This document shows, piece after piece, positions 54,401-64,000 of a stretch of 64,000 bases of DNA (position 1 is its first letter; every line of letters begins with the position of its first letter). Both the position numbers and the translations under genes were made by a program. The DNA is taken from NCBI GenBank assembly GCA_032164245.1, contig JAVMKO010000001.1, positions 289,609,041 to 289,673,040 on the forward strand. Direction: 5' to 3'. The notes under the pieces are model-generated. The model was not told the origin of the DNA, searched no databases, and was given only the letters and a program-made list of their open reading frames with translations. This stretch comes from Sternotherus odoratus. Its lineage: Eukaryota > Chordata > Testudines > Kinosternidae.

Positions 54401-57400
54401 TGTTGGCAAGCAGGTCTAAATTCAGATATCTAGAATTAAGGCCTTGTACCTGTGGCCCTTCTGTTCATAACGCCCACTAAAGAAGTCAGTCAAAGTTGAG
54501 TGTAGATGAATAGGAGCAAGTGTGTAACCCGAAAGACACCTAACAGGTGTCTAACAAGTCCACTTACCTAGAGCTAATATATTCAGCCATAGATTAGTTC
54601 AATACTTTGCAATTCTGCTATTGTTGCGAGGTCTGAGTTAGGCTACTTGTCTTTATCTCTGCATCTGTAAATTAAGGGCACTGGTAGTGTGCAATATACA
54701 TGATAGAGGTAGATGTGCAAGTGATCATTCTATTGCATATTCCAAATTCTAACTATGGTGCTTTTAGAACGATCAGTTTGTTCTAAGCACTTGCTGGCTG
54801 TGCATCTCCTGGTGTTAGAGCTGAAAGAAGCAACAACAGTTTTTCTCCCATAAAGAAGAGTTCTGGAGATAACTAATACTGTTAGCCAACTTGAATTTCT
54901 GCTTTCAAGATGTAGGTGAGATTCCTCCTTGCTGGTAGGTCTGAATCTGCCACATCCTATACTTGTTGAAAAAGCACTTTTTCACTGTTGAGCTGCATCT
55001 GAAAAATCCTGACTCCTGATGTGTGGGGGAAAGTGTGGTGTTGATTTTTATTGCCAGAAAAGGTTCAATGTACTAATGTTGTTTCTAAGGCAGAGGTTCT
55101 CAGACCATGATCTGTGAAACACTTCCTGATGGTTAACCGGGGAGTTGACTGGTCACATGGTAAAGGCCCCTCCTGGATTTTCATAGATCTTTTTAAGGCC
55201 AGAAGTGACCAGTATGATCATCTAGCCTGACCTCTTGATGAGAAAGGCCATGGAGTTAAAGTTTCCAACCTTTAAATTGCATCAAAATACACTTGCTACT
55301 TTGTGAATGTTACCTTTCCATGGAAGTAACAGCCACAGAGATATAGTGAGTCACAAATGGGAAGATGGTCCATGCGACACTGTCTTGTCGGATGTAGCCC
55401 ACTCTAAACGTTTGAGATCTGCTGCTCTACGGATATGTCTACACTTCAGGGGCTACAGTGACACAAATACAGCACTGCAGAGCCATACTACAGATGCTAC
55501 AACGACAGAAGTTCTCTCATCACTACAGTAAAGCTACCCCTTAAGAGACAGTAGCTAGTCAATCTAGTGGTGTCTATTCTGAGGCTTAGTTTGGCTCAAC
55601 TGCATCTCTCGGGGTGAGTTTTTCACACTCCTGTGCAACGTAGCTAAGTTTTTGGTGTACACCAGGTTTCAGAAAATAAATACTTCTTTGATCTGCTTGG
55701 TCATACAAGCAATATAAACAAGTAGCAATGTAATGGATACATGCCTGTTCTTTACATGGTTCTTCGGTATATCTATTGTTCAAGCAACTGAACAAGGCCG
55801 TCTGGATGTCATATTTGAAATAAGAATATAAAGTGAATTCTGTCCATACATTTTCAGTAGGACTTACAATTTGTAAGGTAGTGCTTCCCAACACATCCGT
55901 AACTTTAAATTACGAGGCTTAAACATCTCAATTATATTCTTTATGTAGTGGCAATGTCTTGGAGAGGCTCTTGGGGAAAAGTGTGTGTTTTGGCTACTTC
56001 AAGTGAAAGAATAAGCCACCTTGCAAAACATTAAGCTAAAAACAGAAACCCCAAGACTATTTTTTACTTTTTTGAGGGGGGAGGGGGAGGGGAAATCAAA
56101 CAGAAGCAAACTGACAGGACATGTTAACACTTATTTGACATCCCGACAAATTAAGTTTACATGATCTGAAAAGGAATGTGCTATCTTGCCTCTCAAGCAC
56201 GTAGGAGGTTGAGCAAGTTTTTTTAAAACCCATTTTATACAAGCACAGAGACATCTCTTCATCAGGAAATTGGCTTTTAGCACATGGCAGTGACTGCACA
56301 TACACAGATAAGTCCCGAAAATACATAACCCCAGACTCTGCAACAAGAAAAGTAAGGCCACTGAAAAAAAAAAAAAAGTTTTTTTTAAAAAATAGTAAGT
56401 AACCAGGAGGCCATCAGTAACTCATGCTGCAGATATAAATCAGAACTGCTGCTATGGGATGGTACTTCTGGCTCTAATTCAGCAAATCATGTGCTTGATT
56501 CCCATTTGTGGCAGAGGTGACTAAAAAGATCCCAAAGTCCAGCTCCTCAAGGGCAGGGCACAGGCTTGCTTGGGGGTATTTGGTGGGGGAGAAGAGGCAC
56601 CCTCTCTAGTTGCAAAGCTCTTCTCAGAAACCATTTCTCTCAGATAATTAAGGTGCCCAATTCAGGAAAGCCCATCGACTTCAATGGGACGTAAGCACCC
56701 GCCCTGAATAGAGATTAGCTCCTGATTAGTGACTTTAGCTCTGATTAAGTTGCAGATCTATCACAATTATTTACACGGACTGCATGCTAGCTGTCAAATG
56801 GTAGTCAAACCACCATTTAAATTATATACACACACACAGAGTGGTACTATGGAAGTGTGCAGGTAAATTGCACACAGAGAGAAACACATTAAAAGGAAAA
56901 GATCATTTTGGTTACTACTGATTGTACATTACAGGATCTAGTCTTATCTTTGAAGAAGTAAAACAAAAAGTTACAAGGCCAAGACGTTGCAGATCTCTGA
57001 AGCCGCTTTATAGGTGCCCCATCCCCACAGCATCCACGCTCCTCCCCCTCTCTCCCAGAGCCTCCTGCATGCCACAGAACAGCTGATCTGTGGTGGGCAG
57101 GAGGCACTGGGAAGGAGGGGGAGCAGTTGATCAGTAGGGTTGCAGGTGGGGGGAGGGATAGGAGGGGGAGAGCTGGCTACTATTTTTTTCTACGGGTGCT
57201 CCAGCCCTGGAGCCCCCATGAAGTTGGTGCCTATGGCCACAGCTACTGCCACTCATTGGGGGTGGTTTAATTATGTTGACTGCACAGCTCTCTCCCATTG
57301 CCATAGAATGGTTGCACGGGAGACCTTGCAGTGGTGAAGCTGCATCGGTACAGCTATAAGGTTTCTAGAGTAGACGGCCTTAGAGTGTTGTCAATTATGC

Positions 57401-58484
57401 TGAGACCAAAAAGGCCTGATTTTCATTAGCAGTGAGCACCCTTCACTCCAACTGAGATCAGTGAGTGAATGATACTTAGCACCTCTGAAAATCTGGTGAA
57501 TAGTTGTAAGATTGTAAAACATATGGGGGGGGGGGGAGAGAGAGAGAGAGAGAATTTAAAGCTAGACCAACACGTATATAAACAAGCATTTAAATTAAGT
57601 GGCTGTGAATTTGTGAACATTATTTGCAAAATTAATGCAGTGTTAGTAAAGGGTGTTCAGTACTTGCTAGGGATATTCAGAATGACCAGAAATGGCCTCC
57701 TGGATTCTCACACAAGTGAGAAGGACTTGGGGCAGGTTTCAAGTTTCCTCACATTTGTAGCAAGAATGTCTAAGTGACTCAAAACCCCCTTTTAAAGGGG
57801 TCTTGAGCCATTTCATTGGTGTGCCCTATCCCCAGGCACTGCTGGAAAACACTCCCAATGGGTCACGCATCCTAAAAAGAAAGAGGAAGCCTGACCTGAC
57901 TTAATACAATTTCTTTACACTTCCCACTCCCTTGACTTACTGCAAATAGCAACACATAAGCATGGTAAAAGAGAGCCCTAAATAATTATACCTCACTAAA
58001 CTATATAAAAGTGCAAGCTTGAATTAGTTCAGAACTTTCAGTTGCCGACAGGCCCCCTGGATACTTAGCTTAGCTATCACCTGGCCTACCATTTTCATAA
58101 TTCAGTTACTAATATTAGTTTAAACCACAGACCAGATGGACAACTGAATGAAAACATCTGCAACCCATTTAAAAAAATGGTAAGGTTTCTGTGACCAGCA
58201 CAAAATATTAGGCCAATATCTTCAGCTGTACAACATGTACACAAAAAATATTGTGTCTTAATTCTGTTTTAACACCTTAACAATAAAACTGTTCTAAACA
58301 TTATTCCCATAATGTGCCGACTCTTCACTCTGTGCTGTGCCTGGCAATACCAGTAATACAGAGAAGTCTAGTTCCTGCTACACAACCCTTGAGCTGATGC
58401 ATAATTTTGCCACATCAGTGTCAACAGCTGTGGAATTTCTTTATTCAGCCAGTGGTCACACTTGGTTGGTTGGATCGCTCACGG
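51430..58484 (-). other. ACER3: ACER3 3' UTR or downstream DNA
   Basis: About 7 kb directly after the ACER3 stop with few recognisable repeats (a CR1 scrap at 55185-55250, MITE scraps at 55430-55580 and 57290-57380, and a (GA)n at about 57535). It has many short AT-rich stretches and several AATAAA signals on the minus strand. The low repeat content contrasts with the rest of the window and would fit a long alternative 3' UTR. Where transcription ends cannot be read from sequence alone. Confidence 0.35.
58440..58445 (-). terminator. ACER3: Proximal polyadenylation signal of ACER3
   Basis: TTTATT on the plus strand is a canonical AATAAA on the minus strand, 40 nt after the stop codon. If used, it gives a very short 3' UTR. 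Confidence 0.5.
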
Positions 58485-58538
58485 TCAGTGCTTCTTGGGG
58501 GGTTCCACAAGGAGAATAGGCCATATTCCAAAAACAAA
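58485..58538 (-). CDS. ACER3: Alkaline ceramidase 3, last coding exon
   Basis: After the acceptor 'ttttcttttcag' (ending at 58539) the exon reads FVFGIWPILLVEPPKKH and a TGA stop (58485-58487). This corresponds to the C-terminus of mammalian ACER3, which has the same GIWP core, an EP pair and a final KH or similar. The exon joins in phase 0 to the exon at 58775-58820. The 17 residues are the cytosolic tail end of the seven-transmembrane enzyme. Confidence 0.9.
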   Translation of the reverse strand, partial: FVFGIWPILLVEPPKKH

Positions 58539-58774
58539 CTGAAAAGAAAAGAGGGAAACAAGATTTTCTTGCAATGTAGCTCTCAGAACAGATGAAAAAC
58601 AGTTCACTTGTTCTCAGTTATGTTTCTTGGAATTAATACGCAGAACACAATGTAAAAATAAAGCCAGAAACAGGAAAGCCTGGCCAATGAGCCCAGAAGC
58701 ATGCTTAAGTGTAAGCCAACCCAATGGCCCACTCCTACACTGCATCAATAAATACAAAATGGTTGATAGCTTAC

Positions 58775-58820
58775 CTTCACCTTTGGCCTGTACTTCAGGA
58801 AAAGCGTCCTTGTGTATAAG
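58775..58820 (-). CDS. ACER3: Alkaline ceramidase 3, penultimate coding exon
   Basis: A 46-bp micro-exon between a strong acceptor (pyrimidine tract 'ggatttttccccctag') and donor G|GTAAGC. Its first base completes the Ser codon split by the previous intron, and it then reads LYTRTLFLKYRPKVK, ending in phase 0. Mammalian ACER3 has a nearly identical segment. The basic RPKVK part follows the last membrane helix. It is too short to show as an isolated open frame and is identified only by family knowledge and splice sites. Confidence 0.9.
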
Positions 58821-60245
58821 CTAGGGGGAAAAATCCTTTCATAAGATGCATTGCTGAATAATGAGCATTTAACAACCAAAGTGCCATACAGTCGAGGTAC
58901 ACAGCTATACTTAAGGCTCTGTCTAGAGCAAGAGCAACACTGATACTAGCAGTGATCCCCCGATTTCCTGACCACACCTGGACACTTCTGTGATCATAGC
59001 TCAGCCTCAGCTTGTTCTGCCTGGGTTCCCCGGAGGATTAGTCACAGAGCCCTGTTTCACTGGCTGTCCCACAGCAGCAAGTGAGCGGTCTCTCCTCATC
59101 CCCACCTTTAAGGAAAGGGAGAGAGGAACCTAGAAGAGCATTCCCTCCGCCACAGGGAAACAGCAATCAGGGACTGGTCCCTCCCTAGCCTGGAGGAGTG
59201 GATGGGCAAACTCCGAGTAGCCAGAGTGCTGAGCAAAGTTGCATGCACTGATCGGAGAGCAAGTATAGGTCTTTCTCTCCCTGTACCTGCTTCAACAGTG
59301 GTTTTTCTTTGGTTTTACAGACCTTTACTTCAGGAAGGGAGGCACCGCTTGCGCCTCCAGAAACCATGTTGGGTATGTACGACAGCCACAGGCACCCTTA
59401 GCATTTATACAACACTGAAACTAGAACATGAGCAAATGGAAGGGTGCACGGTCTAGTTCCTGAGCTGGGTTCTGGGTCAGGAGAAAGGGGGGGCCTATTA
59501 AAGACTCTGCCACTCACTGTGTGATGTCGGGCAAATCTCTTAGGAAACCTGAGGCACGGAAGTGCCTGAACAAGTCACTGAAAGAACTCAGGAGTTCCAG
59601 CTCCTACCCTGGTGCTTAATCCACGGGACTTCACTGCTTTATAACAATCCTGATAGAAGGCTACAAATATTCAAAGCTTGTAAACAGCAAAGAGTGATGG
59701 GGATTATTTATATTGGCACAAACTACTGCAGAAGGAGAAGATGAAATTGACCAAAATAGGCTAAATATTAGAAAAAGCTCTTACACTGAGATCACAGGCC
59801 ATGGAAGAATCTGATAACTTCCCTGCCACTTCAGAAATGTAAAACTAGACTGGAGAAACACTAGGAAAATTATACTATGGGGAGATCACTCAGCTCATTT
59901 GGAAAAACACTCCCGGGGTAATGCCTGCAAAACCAATTTTTTTCTCCATTTAGAGCCCTGCAAATCTAGCCTACAGTATTTAAACTGTCTGCATTCATTT
60001 GCTTTTTGTGAAGAACTTTCTAGATCTCAGTGTACTCAAGCTGTGCAGAGCACCTGCCTTCTACACTATGGCAAGGGGGCTGTGGGACCATCCCTAGTGA
60101 AAGAACCAAAAGGAAAATAACCAGCTTTATAACTGCCAAAAAAAAACCAAAACCCCAACCCTGCTCTCAGTGTGGAAAAAAGCATTTGAGGAGCAATTTG
60201 AATTCACATGCTAGCTGGAATACCTCTTCAGGAGATTTTATGATT

Positions 60246-60933
60246 AGGGCCCTACCCATTTTATAGCTGTGAGAAATGCCTCACAGACTGTGAAATAAGC
60301 CCTTCACTGTGAAATCAGATGCCCCCTTGTTCCTAGGAGCACCCCAGAAAAGGGGGCTCCTAGCTCCAGCTGGGGAGGAACAGGACTTGTCCATCCTCTG
60401 CACAGCCGCTCTGAGAGAGGAGACCAGACCCATCTCCGGGTGCCCCTCCCTGCGACAGGATACCCTGGCACTGGGCAGTAGCCCCGCAGGTTCATGCAGC
60501 TGGAGGAAGCTTGTGGATCTCCCCTTGTTCCTAGGAGCGCCCCAGCAAAAGGGGCTCCTAGCTCTAGCTGTGGAGGGACAGGACTTGTCCATCCCCTGCA
60601 CAGCTGCTGGGGTGAGGGGAGGAGGAAGGGAGTGAGACCAGACCCACCCTTCGAATGTCCTGCAGCTGCAGAAAGCTCTGCGGTTGCTGCCTTCAATGTC
60701 CAGCTCCGAAGGCAGCACAGAACTGAGGGTGCCAGTCCCACGACCTCCACTACAACAGGCTTGCGGACCCCGCACTATCAGGATCTCCCTCAAGCTCCTT
60801 TTGGGTCGGGACTCCCACAGTTACCATTCCATGAAAGTTCAGATTTGAACATCTGAAAATGTGCAATTTACCAATTTTCAAATCCTATAGCCATGAAATT
60901 GACCATAATGAACTGTGGATTTTGTAGGGCCCT
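60246..60933. mobile_element. DNA element with TAGGGCCCTA ends and internal duplication
   Basis: The ends 'tagggccctaccca' and 'ttttgtagggccctat' are inverted repeats, and subterminal 'ctgtgagaaatgcctcacag' lies inside the left end. The interior contains a direct duplication with a period of about 194 bp: 'ccccttgttcctaggagc' and 'gacaggacttgtccatcc'-type segments occur near 60325-60415 and 60519-60608. Overlapping frames on the minus strand come from this repetition. The superfamily is not clear. Confidence 0.6.
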
Positions 60934-61075
60934 ATTTATGGTTCAGAGGAGAGACAAAGCCATTTTGATGACACATTGCGAATGAGCAACAAAAATATTT
61001 TAAGTTCCAGCCCAAACCCGGGTCTAATTCTGATCTACAATAGACAGCAGTAAAGAAAGAGCCAAAAATGATTGG

Positions 61076-61575
61076 AAAATTTGCAGAGCATTGCACGCTA
61101 CAAGAAGGATGTGGAAAAACTGGAAAGAGTCCAAGGAGGGCAACAAAAATGATTAGGGGCCTGGAGGGCATGACTTATGAGGAGAGGCTGAGAGAACTGG
61201 GATTGTTTAGTCTACAGAAGAGAAGACTGAGGGGAGATTTGATAGCTGCTTTCAACTACCTGAAAGGGGGTTCCAAAGAGGATGGATCTAGACTGTTCTC
61301 AGTGGTACTTGACGACAGAACAAGGAAGTTTCAGTGGAGAACGTTTCGGTTGGATATTACGAGAAAAAAAATTCACTAGGAGGGTGGTGAAGCGCTGGAA
61401 TGGGTTCCCTAGGGAGGTGGTAGAATCTCCTTCCTTAGAGGTTTTTAAGGTCTGGCTTGACAAAGCCCTGGCTGGGATGATTTAGTTGGGATTGGTCCTA
61501 CTTTGATCAGGGGGTTAGACTAGATGACCTCCAGAGGTCCCTTCCAACCCTCATAATCTATGATTCTATGATTCC
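61076..61575 (+). repeat. CR1 LINE ORF2 C-terminus and 3' UTR
   Basis: Reads [20 protein letters not shown] and [18 protein letters not shown] in frame, the typical C-terminal part of CR1 ORF2. It continues with a small deletion-shifted part ('gaatgggttccctagggagg') and the tail 'gactagatgacctccagagg' ending 'tatgattctatgattc'. It lies inside the ACER3 intron, antisense to the gene. Confidence 0.85.
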
Positions 61576-62301
61576 CCCAGCCAGGAATTCAGCTCCATTC
61601 TTGCAAATACTTATGCTTAACTTTATTTCCACGAGTAGCCCCAATGAAATCAGAGGTGCCTGAACATCAATATAGTGTTCTAGATGAAGAGAGCACCACC
61701 ATCTCCCTGCTCCATGAGATATCTGCACCAGTTTTCGGCAGTTGTAGTGCTCATAGAAAGTTAAACATGGATCTAAGTGTTTGCAGGAATACAAATATTT
61801 AAGTTAACATTTTATGTTTGAAAAATGAAGCAATACAATCTCAAGTGCACTGGCATTTTCACTGCTGGACAGATAAAAACCACAAGATTGCCATTATGAA
61901 TTGCAACCCACCCTGTGACACAAACGACTCTACACTCAGGTATATAGTCTTAGACAGATTTCTCTACTAATTACAGAAATCTCCATCCCAATAGTTTAAT
62001 AAAAATGGTTATTTTTCCAATCCTTTCAGCTAATATGACATTTAAAGGACAAGATGCAACTTGGAAAATACCTGTCAAAAATCCTAAAACAGTTTCATGA
62101 ACATCTAGTTTAGGCAATGTCTGCTACCAAGGTAAATTCCCCAATCCCCACAAAACAAAGCATAATTATGGAACAGATATAATTTTACTAGTGTGTCGGG
62201 TACTCTAAAACGATGCACTCCCAATTAGTAACTCAAATCTAAAACCATTTACAGAAACGCCACATACTTAACAAGCTATGGGGAAAAAGTCAATTTCCTA
62301 C

Positions 62302-62406
62302 CTTAGCAGGATATGAAGGTAAGAGCCAAGGCCCGTAAAAATGTGCCACCAAGCATGAAACTGTGTCACAGCTCCCACAACAGGAGGCATCTTCTCTCGT
62401 AATCCC
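62302..62406 (-). CDS. ACER3: Alkaline ceramidase 3, exon with zinc-ligand HxxxH
   Basis: ACER3 hydrolyses ceramides with unsaturated long acyl chains in the ER and Golgi membranes. This 105-bp exon follows the acceptor 'ttttttgaacag' and ends at donor AAG|GTAGGA. It reads GLREKMPPVVGAVTQ, then FHAWWHIFTGLGSYLHILL and part of a Ser codon. In the family, His217 and His221 of FHAWWH bind the catalytic zinc with His81; counting back from the stop (67 residues visible, 267 in the human protein) places these two His at 217 and 221 exactly. The preceding exon is not in the window and should lie beyond 64000. Confidence 0.92.
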
Positions 62407-63052
62407 CTGTTCAAAAAACATATCACAATGCATTTTTTCTAGACTACGCAGTCCCAAGAACTAGTATTCACCTGTCAAATCGTGATACCGTTTCTGTATC
62501 TCAGCCATGTACTTAATGCGTTCAGTCTTTATTAAGTCAATAACAATGACTACATGCTTTTTTCCATTTCTAGTTTGGGAAGATGTTTGTCGAACCAGTC
62601 TTCTCATGGGTTTGGAAAACTACTGAGAATCTTCTACTTGAAAGGAGTACTTAAATGGTTAGACAGATAACTTCCTGGCCAGTATGAAAAAACAGAAGGT
62701 TTGAGAGAGGAATTGGAATCCTTCTGAAGAACTCTGCATAAGCTCAAAAGCTTGTCTCTCCCACCAACAGAAGTTGGCCCAATAAACATTTAACTTCGCC
62801 CACCTTGTCTCTCTAATATCTTGGGACTGACATGACGACAACACTGCATACCCACTTCTTTGTATCTGGTAGCCACTTCATCCCCACTCACCAATGTCAT
62901 GTGACATTTGTCTTGCCTTTCTTTCCTTCCCTGTCTGAGGCAAGGGCAGACTGGGTGGGCAGCTGTGAACCAAAGCACCAAGGACAACTGCCTTATAACT
63001 CAAAGTGACTCTGGGTATGCAGGGCCCGAGAGCGGGGCTCCAGCCCAAGTCC
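62407..63052 (-). other. ACER3: ACER3 intron, upstream part
   Basis: No repeat ends or exons were recognised. The exon coding for the N-I-D-N-I-F region expected upstream was looked for and not found. Confidence 0.5.
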
Positions 63053-63160
63053 AAATGTCTACACTGCAATTTTATAGCCCTGCAGCTGAGCCGTGAAAGC
63101 CCAAGTCAGCAGACATGGGCCAGCTGGGCATATTTTATTGTAGTGTAGACATACACTGAA
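63053..63160. repeat. CTACACTG-type MITE
   Basis: The ends 'atgtctacactgcaatttta' and 'tattgtagtgtagacatac' are inverted repeats of the group also seen at 2741, 4656 and 15465. It lies in the ACER3 intron. Confidence 0.6.
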
Positions 63161-63849
63161 CAGCTTTGCTGGTAGGAAGCAGAATTCAGCGCAGAGCCTG
63201 AAATGCTCTGCCCAGTTGGTGGACACTTGGCACTTCTAAGGGAAGAGCAGCTCCTGGGGAAGAGGACAAAGCAGAGAGAGGGGAGTCCGGTTGTCTCAGC
63301 TCCTATTGCTCACTACAGAGTTCTAGAGACAAGTATGATTAAGTTGGTTTTAATTTGAGGTGGAGAGAGACAGTTTGAATATCTTTTCCTTCCTTTAAAA
63401 AATCTCATTCGATCATAAAAATTGGATACGGTAGCTGATTTTATTTATTTCCTGTAGCTCCTGTTAACTAGTTAATGTTAGTCCTAGAGCTGGGTTGAGG
63501 TGGATATGCTTGTGCAGACACAAATCTGCTCATAATTAGCCAGGTTAATATCATTCTGTATTAGGAATAGAAAGGGGAAACTCCACAATGTATATGCAAC
63601 ACATCAGCACTCCTGGATCCATGTTCATAGCCCTTGAGCGGCAGGGGCTCCCATAGCTCACAATTCAAAAGTTGGTGACTGCATCCTGAGTGCTCTGTAC
63701 TAACCCAGATGTGGAACCGTAGCAACCTTTATAATTTCCATCAGTTCCATTCTCTGTGGAAGCTGAAACATGTTACAGAAGTGAAGTACAAAAAGGTTAC
63801 AAAATCCTGAAGTTTAAGAGGTGGGTGGGTTAGTGTGACTCATAACTGA

Positions 63850-64000
63850 AGGGCATGTCTACACTTACCGGGGATAGACACGGTGGTGATCAATGCACCG
63901 TGGATCGATTTTTCAGGTCTTGTGAAGACCTGCTAAATCCCACCACAGATCGCCCTCCCATCGATTCCAGTACTCCAGTGGAACGAGAAGTGTAAGGTAC
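63850..64000. repeat. Palindrome-rich MITE, cut by window edge
   Basis: 'gggcatgtctacacttaccg', then 'ccgtggatcgatttttcagg' opposite 'ctgctaaatcccaccac', then 'ccatcgattccagtactcca', in the order of the element at 13842-14103. The right end is outside the window. Confidence 0.5.

Larger units (their letters stand above)
58821..62301 (-). other. ACER3: ACER3 intron
   Basis: The intron runs from donor AG|GTAGGA at 62301-62300 to the acceptor before 58820. It contains a CR1 end (61076-61575), a TIR element (60246-60933) and MIR-like DNA near 59500-59640. The stretches 58821-59490 and 61576-62290 show no recognised repeat. Confidence 0.8.

Noticed and set aside
60281..60856. 148- and 170-codon minus-strand frames in the ACER3 intron
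   Set aside because: They arise from the duplicated interior of a TIR element and overlap each other in different frames.

Overview
The window is vertebrate genomic DNA, most likely from a turtle. The repeats point that way: many CR1 LINE 3' ends, tRNA-derived SINEs with a CR1-like tail, MIR and L3-like relics, Penelope-like elements (PLEs), many non-autonomous hAT elements with 8-bp target duplications, Gypsy and ERV LTR pieces. There is no bacterial-type gene organisation.

The one host gene I can support lies on the minus strand at the right end. Three exons (62302-62406, 58775-58820, 58485-58538) join in frame into the last 67 residues of alkaline ceramidase 3 (ACER3), including the HxxxH zinc-ligand pair and the stop codon. 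The 5' part of the gene lies beyond base 64000. A polyadenylation signal sits about 40 nt after the stop; the repeat-poor stretch 51.4-58.4 kb may be a longer 3' UTR or downstream DNA.

From 1 to about 51 kb the DNA is intergenic or intronic. A CpG island at about 22.9-23.64 kb is the only promoter candidate; on synteny grounds it could belong to the next gene (CAPN5 in mammals), but no coding exon of it was found. The rest is layered transposable elements. Several insertions are dated relative to each other by nesting: a solo LTR inside a SINE (19.7-20.2 kb), a hAT inside a SINE (43.1 kb), a hAT inside a MITE (31.1 kb) and a hAT inside a CR1 (23.8 kb).

The most unusual material is: (a) PLE 3' ends carrying a hammerhead-ribozyme-like fold, one a perfect 94-bp palindrome with its own target duplication, another with an open GIY-YIG reading frame; (b) a repeat family present twice (27.7-29.8 and 48.0-49.2 kb) whose body is a C/G minisatellite that switches strand at the same junction in both copies; (c) hAT elements whose interiors are long GC-rich tandem arrays; (d) an inverted duplication of about 820 bp (41.4/46.1 kb); (e) a decayed Gypsy gag with a SCAN-like capsid (38.2-38.9 kb).
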